This document shows, in pieces, positions 5,671 to 8,519 of a stretch of DNA of 8,519 nt. Origin of the DNA: Candidatus Stahliibacteriota bacterium (GTDB taxonomy: Bacteria > Hydrothermota > Tepidihabitantia > SM23-42); assembly GCA_004376785.1 (NCBI GenBank), contig SOIY01000007.1:1-8519 (forward strand), in the 5' to 3' direction. Each line of letters opens with the position of its first letter. Position 1 is the stretch's first letter. The notes beneath the pieces were generated by a model. It worked only from the letters and a program-made list of their open reading frames with translations, made no database searches and had not been told where the DNA came from. Both the position numbers and the translations under genes were made by a program.

Positions 5671-5742
5671 AGCGGGAGACGGGACTCGAACCCGCAACCA
5701 ACGGCTTGGAAGGCCGTGACTCTACCATTGAGCTACCCCCGC
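5671..5742 (-). tRNA. tRNA-Gly (anticodon TCC)
   Basis: The minus strand gives a full cloverleaf. The acceptor stem GCGGGGG (5742-5736) pairs with CTCCCGC (5678-5672) with one G-T wobble. The D stem is GCTC/GAGT with loop AATGGTA. The anticodon stem ACGGC/GCCGT encloses the loop CTTCCAA, anticodon TCC (5710-5708), reading GGA and probably GGG. The T arm is GCGGG/CCCGT with loop TTCGAGT. The discriminator is T73 (5671), as is usual for bacterial glycine tRNAs. CCA is not encoded. Confidence 0.97.
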
Positions 5743-5752
5743 GTACATGAGT

Positions 5753-5780
5753 ATTATATTAAACTATTCTGAAAAGTCAA
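5753..5780 (-). promoter_or_regulatory. Near-consensus sigma70-type promoter of tRNA-Gly
   Basis: On the minus strand TTGACT (5780-5775) and TATAAT (5758-5753) are separated by 16 bp. The predicted start near 5746 is about 4 nt before the tRNA 5' end at 5742. It has the same hexamers as the tRNA-Ala promoter at 2983-3011. Confidence 0.8.
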
Positions 5781-5848
5781 TAACACATAGAGTGTATGAG
5801 AAGACAAAAAGATGGCTAAAAAATAAGGTTAATGACAAAATTTAAAAT

Positions 5849-5891
5849 TTGACATTAGATATTGGGTCTTCAATTGATATTTGATATTCGG
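5849..5891. repeat. Pair of 18-bp direct repeats
   Basis: TTGACATTAGATATTGGG (5849-5866) and TTGATATTTGATATTCGG (5874-5891) agree at 15 of 18 positions, 7 bp apart. The second copy itself contains TTGATAT twice. The repeat is low in complexity and lies in an AT-rich gap, so chance is not excluded. Confidence 0.5.
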
Positions 5892-5914
5892 CATTTGGAA
5901 TTCTCTTTTAATAA

Positions 5915-5993
5915 CCCATCTGAATCGGATGACTACAAATCCACTTCATTGACTTTGATGCAAATTGCATTCTTGACATTCAAATCAGGATGG
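5915..5993 (+). promoter_or_regulatory. Possible structured leader upstream of the nucleobase permease
   Basis: The segment near 5916-5931 (CATCTGAATCGGATG region) is complementary, at about 13 of 17 positions, to 5977-5993 (CATTCAAATCAGGATGG). Inside is the palindrome TGCAAATTGCA (5959-5969). Separately, CCCATCT at 5915-5921 can pair perfectly with AGATGGG at 6003-6009, which overlaps the ribosome-binding site, so two alternative folds are conceivable. I recognise no known riboswitch consensus. Pairing was judged by eye. Confidence 0.25.
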
Positions 5994-6000
5994 ATAAACT
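5973..6000 (+). promoter_or_regulatory. Weak promoter candidate for the permease/prs pair
   Basis: TTGACA (5973-5978) is a perfect -35 box. The best -10 with 16-bp spacing is TAAACT (5995-6000), four of six to consensus. A start near 6007 would leave a leader of only about 11 nt containing the ribosome-binding site, which is short, so the true promoter may lie further upstream. Confidence 0.25.
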
Positions 6001-6017
6001 AAAGATGGGGAGAATTT

Positions 6018-7319
6018 ATGCTTGAAAAAATCTTTAAATTACAAGAGCATGGAACTAATGTCAAAACAGAAGTCATAGCTGGATTTACGACTTTTATGAC
6101 AATGGCATATATCATAATTGTAAATCCTGCAATACTTGAGGCTGCTGGTATACCAAAAGGTCCATCCATGGTCGCTACAATTCTCTCAGCCTTTTTTGGA
6201 ACCCTTCTTATGGGAGTCTATGCAAAACGACCATTTGCTATTGCTCCATATATGGGTGAAAATGCATTTGTTGCATACACTGTTGTCAAAATTCTTGGTT
6301 ATTCCTGGCAAACAGCGCTCGGCGCAATATTTATTGGTGGAGTGCTCTTTACTATTATAACTATTTTAAAACTCAGGTCCTGGCTTGCCAATGCAATTCC
6401 TAAAAGCCTGAAATACTCATTTGCCGTTGGAATCGGGTTGTTTCTTGCATTCATAGGATTAAATGAGGGAGGTATAGTACAAGTAGGCGTGCCTGGTGCT
6501 CCAGTGAGGATAGGAGATATCAGAAGTCAGGCAGTGCTTCTTGCCATCGCAGGTATTCTGATTATAGGCATTCTTATGGTAAGAAAGGTAAAAGGTTCAA
6601 TCCTAATAGGGATTCTTGGAACTACCTTTTTAGCCTTTATTTTTGGTATTGCTAAACCTCCGAGCCAATTGGTAAGTCTTCCTCCTTCTCTCTCCCCCAT
6701 TTTTTTGAAGTTGAATATTGTAGGAGCATTATCATGGGGGTTTTTTGCAGTAATACTTACAGTCTTTATAATGGATTTTGTGGATACGATGGGCACTCTT
6801 ATTGGTGTATCTGCTCGGGCAGGCTTTCTTGATAAAAACGGGAATCTACCTGAAATTAAGAAACCAATGCTTGCAGATGCTCTTGCCACTGTGTTTGGAG
6901 CATTGGTCGGAACAACTACAGCAGGAACATTTATTGAATCTGCCGCTGGTATTGAAGAAGGCGGTAGAACAGGTCTTACTGCTGTAGTAACAGCGTTTCT
7001 ATTTCTGATATGCTTATTTTTTGCTCCTCTTTTTACATCAATTCCTCCACAGGCTTATGGAGCTGCACTTGTTATCGTAGGCATGATGATGATTTCTGTG
7101 GTTACAAAAATTGATTTTAAGGATTTCACAGAGTTAATCCCTGCTTTCTTTGTGATAATACTAATGAGCTTCACTTTTAATTTGGGTATTGGAATAACCG
7201 CAGGATTTGTGCTTTATCCCATATTTAAAGTCGTTACAGGAAAGTGGAAAGAGATACATCCTGGGTTATGGGTTCTTTTTGTTCTTTCTGTTCTTTTTTA
7301 CATATTCTATCCATACTAA
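6018..7319 (+). CDS. NCS2-family (AzgA/PbuG-type) nucleobase permease, probably for adenine, guanine or hypoxanthine
   Basis: The 433-residue product is a polytopic inner-membrane protein with hydrophobic segments throughout, as expected of the roughly 14-helix NCS2 fold. It fits the AzgA-type (COG2252) branch. The N-terminus has Thr-Glu-Val-Ile-Ala-Gly-Phe-Thr-Thr-Phe-Met-Thr-Met-Ala-Tyr (17-31) followed by Val-Asn-Pro. Residues 77-90 (Pro-Tyr-Met-Gly-Glu-Asn-Ala-Phe-Val-Ala-Tyr-Thr-Val-Val) match the helix 3 motif. Asp256 lies in Phe-Val-Asp-Thr-Met-Gly-Thr (254-260). Glu307 lies in Gly-Thr-Phe-Ile-Glu-Ser-Ala-Ala-Gly (303-311), followed by Glu-Gly-Gly-Arg-Thr-Gly-Leu-Thr-Ala-Val (314-323). 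These acidic residues bind substrate in the family. It imports a purine base with protons; the exact base cannot be read from sequence. GGGGAG at 6007-6012 sets the start. The PRPP synthetase gene follows after 32 nt, supporting purine salvage. Confidence 0.93.
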   Translation: MLEKIFKLQEHGTNVKTEVIAGFTTFMTMAYIIIVNPAILEAAGIPKGPSMVATILSAFFGTLLMGVYAKRPFAIAPYMGENAFVAYTVVKILGYSWQTALGAIFIGGVLFTIITILKLRSWLANAIPKSLKYSFAVGIGLFLAFIGLNEGGIVQVGVPGAPVRIGDIRSQAVLLAIAGILIIGILMVRKVKGSILIGILGTTFLAFIFGIAKPPSQLVSLPPSLSPIFLKLNIVGALSWGFFAVILTVFIMDFVDTMGTLIGVSARAGFLDKNGNLPEIKKPMLADALATVFGALVGTTTAGTFIESAAGIEEGGRTGLTAVVTAFLFLICLFFAPLFTSIPPQAYGAALVIVGMMMISVVTKIDFKDFTELIPAFFVIILMSFTFNLGIGITAGFVLYPIFKVVTGKWKEIHPGLWVLFVLSVLFYIFYPY

Positions 7320-7351
7320 TTTAATATTAATGAATAACTGTGAGATAAATA

Positions 7352-8515
7352 ATGAAATCAAAATATAATAAATTTAAAGGTGTTCCTGTTGCACCAATAG
7401 CTCTTGTTGCTCCACCAGGTGGTGAGAAACTGGCGAAATTGATTAATAAACATCTTGTCGCAAGACGCCGACATCTCAAAAGAATTCCGCAGTATGCTTC
7501 GTACCCTGGTTTTTCTCGAGATTCCTTTATAATTCCATGCTCTTGCCCCAGATTTGCAAATGGTGAGGGTAAGGCTATTTTACACGAATCCATCCGGAGA
7601 TACGATGTGTTTATTATTACTGATATAGGTAATCATGGATGCACCTTTAAAATGCATGGTTTTGATTGCACTATGAGTCCGGATGATCATTTTCAGGACA
7701 TCAAGCGAATTGTTGCTGCTATAGGCGGAAGGGCACGCCGGATAAATGTCATTATGCCAATGCTTTATCAAGGCAGGCAACATAAGAGGCAAGGTAGAGA
7801 ATCTTTAGATTGCGCTGTGGCTTTACGTGAATTAGAATACCTTGGATTGGAAAATCTCGTCACTTTTGATGCACACAATTCACATGTACAGAATGCTATT
7901 CCATTACGTGGTTTTGAAAACCTCCATGCAAGCTACCAAATCATTAAGGCGCTTCTTAAAACAGAAAAAAATCTTGTAGTAAATAAATCACACATGCTTG
8001 TAGTTAGCCCGGATGAGGGTGCGGTTGACCGCTGTTTATACTATGCTAATAGTCTAAGTCTGGAATTAGGTATGTTTTACAAACGTCGCGACACTTCAAG
8101 AATAGTAAATGGGAAAAATCCCATTATTAAACATGAATTTCTTGGAGCAGATGTTAAAGGCAAAGATATATTGATCATAGATGATTTACTTGCTTCAGGA
8201 CAATCGATTCTTAAAGTAGCAAGCGAACTGAAACGCCGCAATGCCAATCAAATCTACGTTGCAGCCACTTTTGCCCTACTCGATGCTGAGGGTATAAAGA
8301 AATATAATGTCGCGTACAAAAAAGGAATTATAAAGCGATTATATTCTACTAACTTAACCCATATAGATAAAAAATTGAAAAAGGCACCGTGGTTTGTTGA
8401 AGTTAATGTATCAGAGTTTGTTGCCTATTTTATTGATTGTCTTAATCGCAATGAATCTATTAGCGCGCTTCTTGATACATCAAGTAAGATTGCCAAATTC
8501 TTAAAAAAACATTGA
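7352..8515 (+). CDS. prs: Ribose-phosphate pyrophosphokinase (PRPP synthetase), long form
   Basis: The 387-residue product makes PRPP from ribose-5-phosphate and ATP in the cytoplasm. It is longer than the classical enzyme (about 315 residues) and belongs to the approximately 390-residue branch known from Clostridia and others, with an N-terminal extension of about 55 residues. Motifs in order: Arg-Phe-Ala-Asn-Gly-Glu (67-72); a Tyr-Gln-Gly-Arg-Gln-His-Lys-Arg-Gln-Gly-Arg-Glu-Ser segment (139-151) matching the Arg-Gln-Asp ATP-binding region; Asp173 and His175 in Thr-Phe-Asp-Ala-His; Val-Ser-Pro-Asp-Glu-Gly (218-223); the catalytic loop Tyr-Lys-Arg-Arg-Asp (243-247); and the PRPP loop Asp-Asp-Leu-Leu-Ala-Ser-Gly-Gln-Ser (277-285) in place of the usual Asp-Asp-Ile-Ile-Asp-Thr-Gly-Gly-Thr. 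Only a weak GAGA precedes the start, so coupling to the permease is likely. The stop codon is 4 bases before the window end. Confidence 0.92.
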   Translation: MKSKYNKFKGVPVAPIALVAPPGGEKLAKLINKHLVARRRHLKRIPQYASYPGFSRDSFIIPCSCPRFANGEGKAILHESIRRYDVFIITDIGNHGCTFKMHGFDCTMSPDDHFQDIKRIVAAIGGRARRINVIMPMLYQGRQHKRQGRESLDCAVALRELEYLGLENLVTFDAHNSHVQNAIPLRGFENLHASYQIIKALLKTEKNLVVNKSHMLVVSPDEGAVDRCLYYANSLSLELGMFYKRRDTSRIVNGKNPIIKHEFLGADVKGKDILIIDDLLASGQSILKVASELKRRNANQIYVAATFALLDAEGIKKYNVAYKKGIIKRLYSTNLTHIDKKLKKAPWFVEVNVSEFVAYFIDCLNRNESISALLDTSSKIAKFLKKH

Positions 8516-8519
8516 GCAG

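Larger units (their letters stand above)
5743..6017. other. Divergent intergenic region between tRNA-Gly and the nucleobase permease
   Basis: These 275 bases separate the minus-strand tRNA-Gly from the plus-strand permease and contain no plausible gene. The part next to the tRNA holds its promoter. The middle (5849-5891) holds a degenerate direct repeat. The part next to the permease (5915-6012) holds an imperfect inverted repeat, a weak promoter candidate and the ribosome-binding site. Very AT-rich throughout. Confidence 0.6.

Noticed and set aside
5671..5742. tRNA-Gly as an integration site for a genomic island
   Set aside because: No integrase and no repeat of the tRNA 3' end was found; the neighbouring genes are ordinary housekeeping genes.
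5905..5940. Purine riboswitch before the permease, prompted by a GACTAC motif at 5931-5936
   Set aside because: The partner elements of the purine riboswitch core (ATA before P2 and the TTTCTACC-like loop) are absent, and the spacing is wrong.
6527..6889. Minus-strand open frame of 120 codons inside the permease gene
   Set aside because: Antisense shadow of a clearly conserved transporter gene; composition rich in Ile, Arg and Pro with no recognisable domain.
7327..7593. Minus-strand open frame of 88 codons at the start of prs
   Set aside because: Antisense shadow of the N-terminal coding region of prs; no ribosome-binding site and no family signature.

Overview
This is an AT-rich bacterial chromosomal window holding eight complete protein genes and two tRNA genes, packed tightly except for a few intergenic stretches made of short degenerate repeats. 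A diderm (outer-membrane) bacterium is suggested by a PorV/UPF0164-like beta-barrel protein and by an exported nuclease with a C-terminal domain of the type IX secretion (Por) sorting type. With a pyruvoyl-dependent arginine decarboxylase and a long-form PRPP synthetase also present, the best guess is an uncultured lineage of the FCB/WOR-3 (Stahlbacteria) kind. That placement is inference from gene content and is not proven by the sequence.

From 5742 down to 34 everything is on the minus strand. In transcription order this is tRNA-Gly(UCC), a DJ-1/PfpI-family probable lipoprotein, dtd (D-aminoacyl-tRNA deacylase), a YicC/YloC-family endoribonuclease, gmk (guanylate kinase), tRNA-Ala(CGC), a pyruvoyl-dependent arginine decarboxylase, a secreted endonuclease/exonuclease/phosphatase (EEP) protein, and the PorV-like outer-membrane protein. 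dtd-yicC-gmk is a zero-gap operon: yicC starts directly after the dtd stop, and gmk starts directly after the yicC stop. Both tRNA genes have near-consensus housekeeping promoters (TTGACT, 16-17 bp, TATAAT). The tRNA-Ala 3' end lies only 12 nt before the arginine decarboxylase start codon, so the tRNA promoter probably also transcribes that gene.

From 6018 to 8515 the plus strand carries a purine-related pair: an NCS2/AzgA-type nucleobase permease, then a long-form ribose-phosphate pyrophosphokinase 32 nt downstream. Together they fit purine salvage, with base uptake plus the PRPP needed to convert bases to nucleotides. gmk on the other strand acts later in guanine nucleotide metabolism.

The intergenic regions 856-1037, 5560-5670 and 5743-6017 each hold a different family of short repeated words, two of them arranged as imperfect inverted repeats. 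These, the tRNA-Ala/decarboxylase arrangement and the nuclease/PorV-like pairing are the points most worth a second look. I see no mobile element, CRISPR array, phage gene or clearly new multi-gene system.
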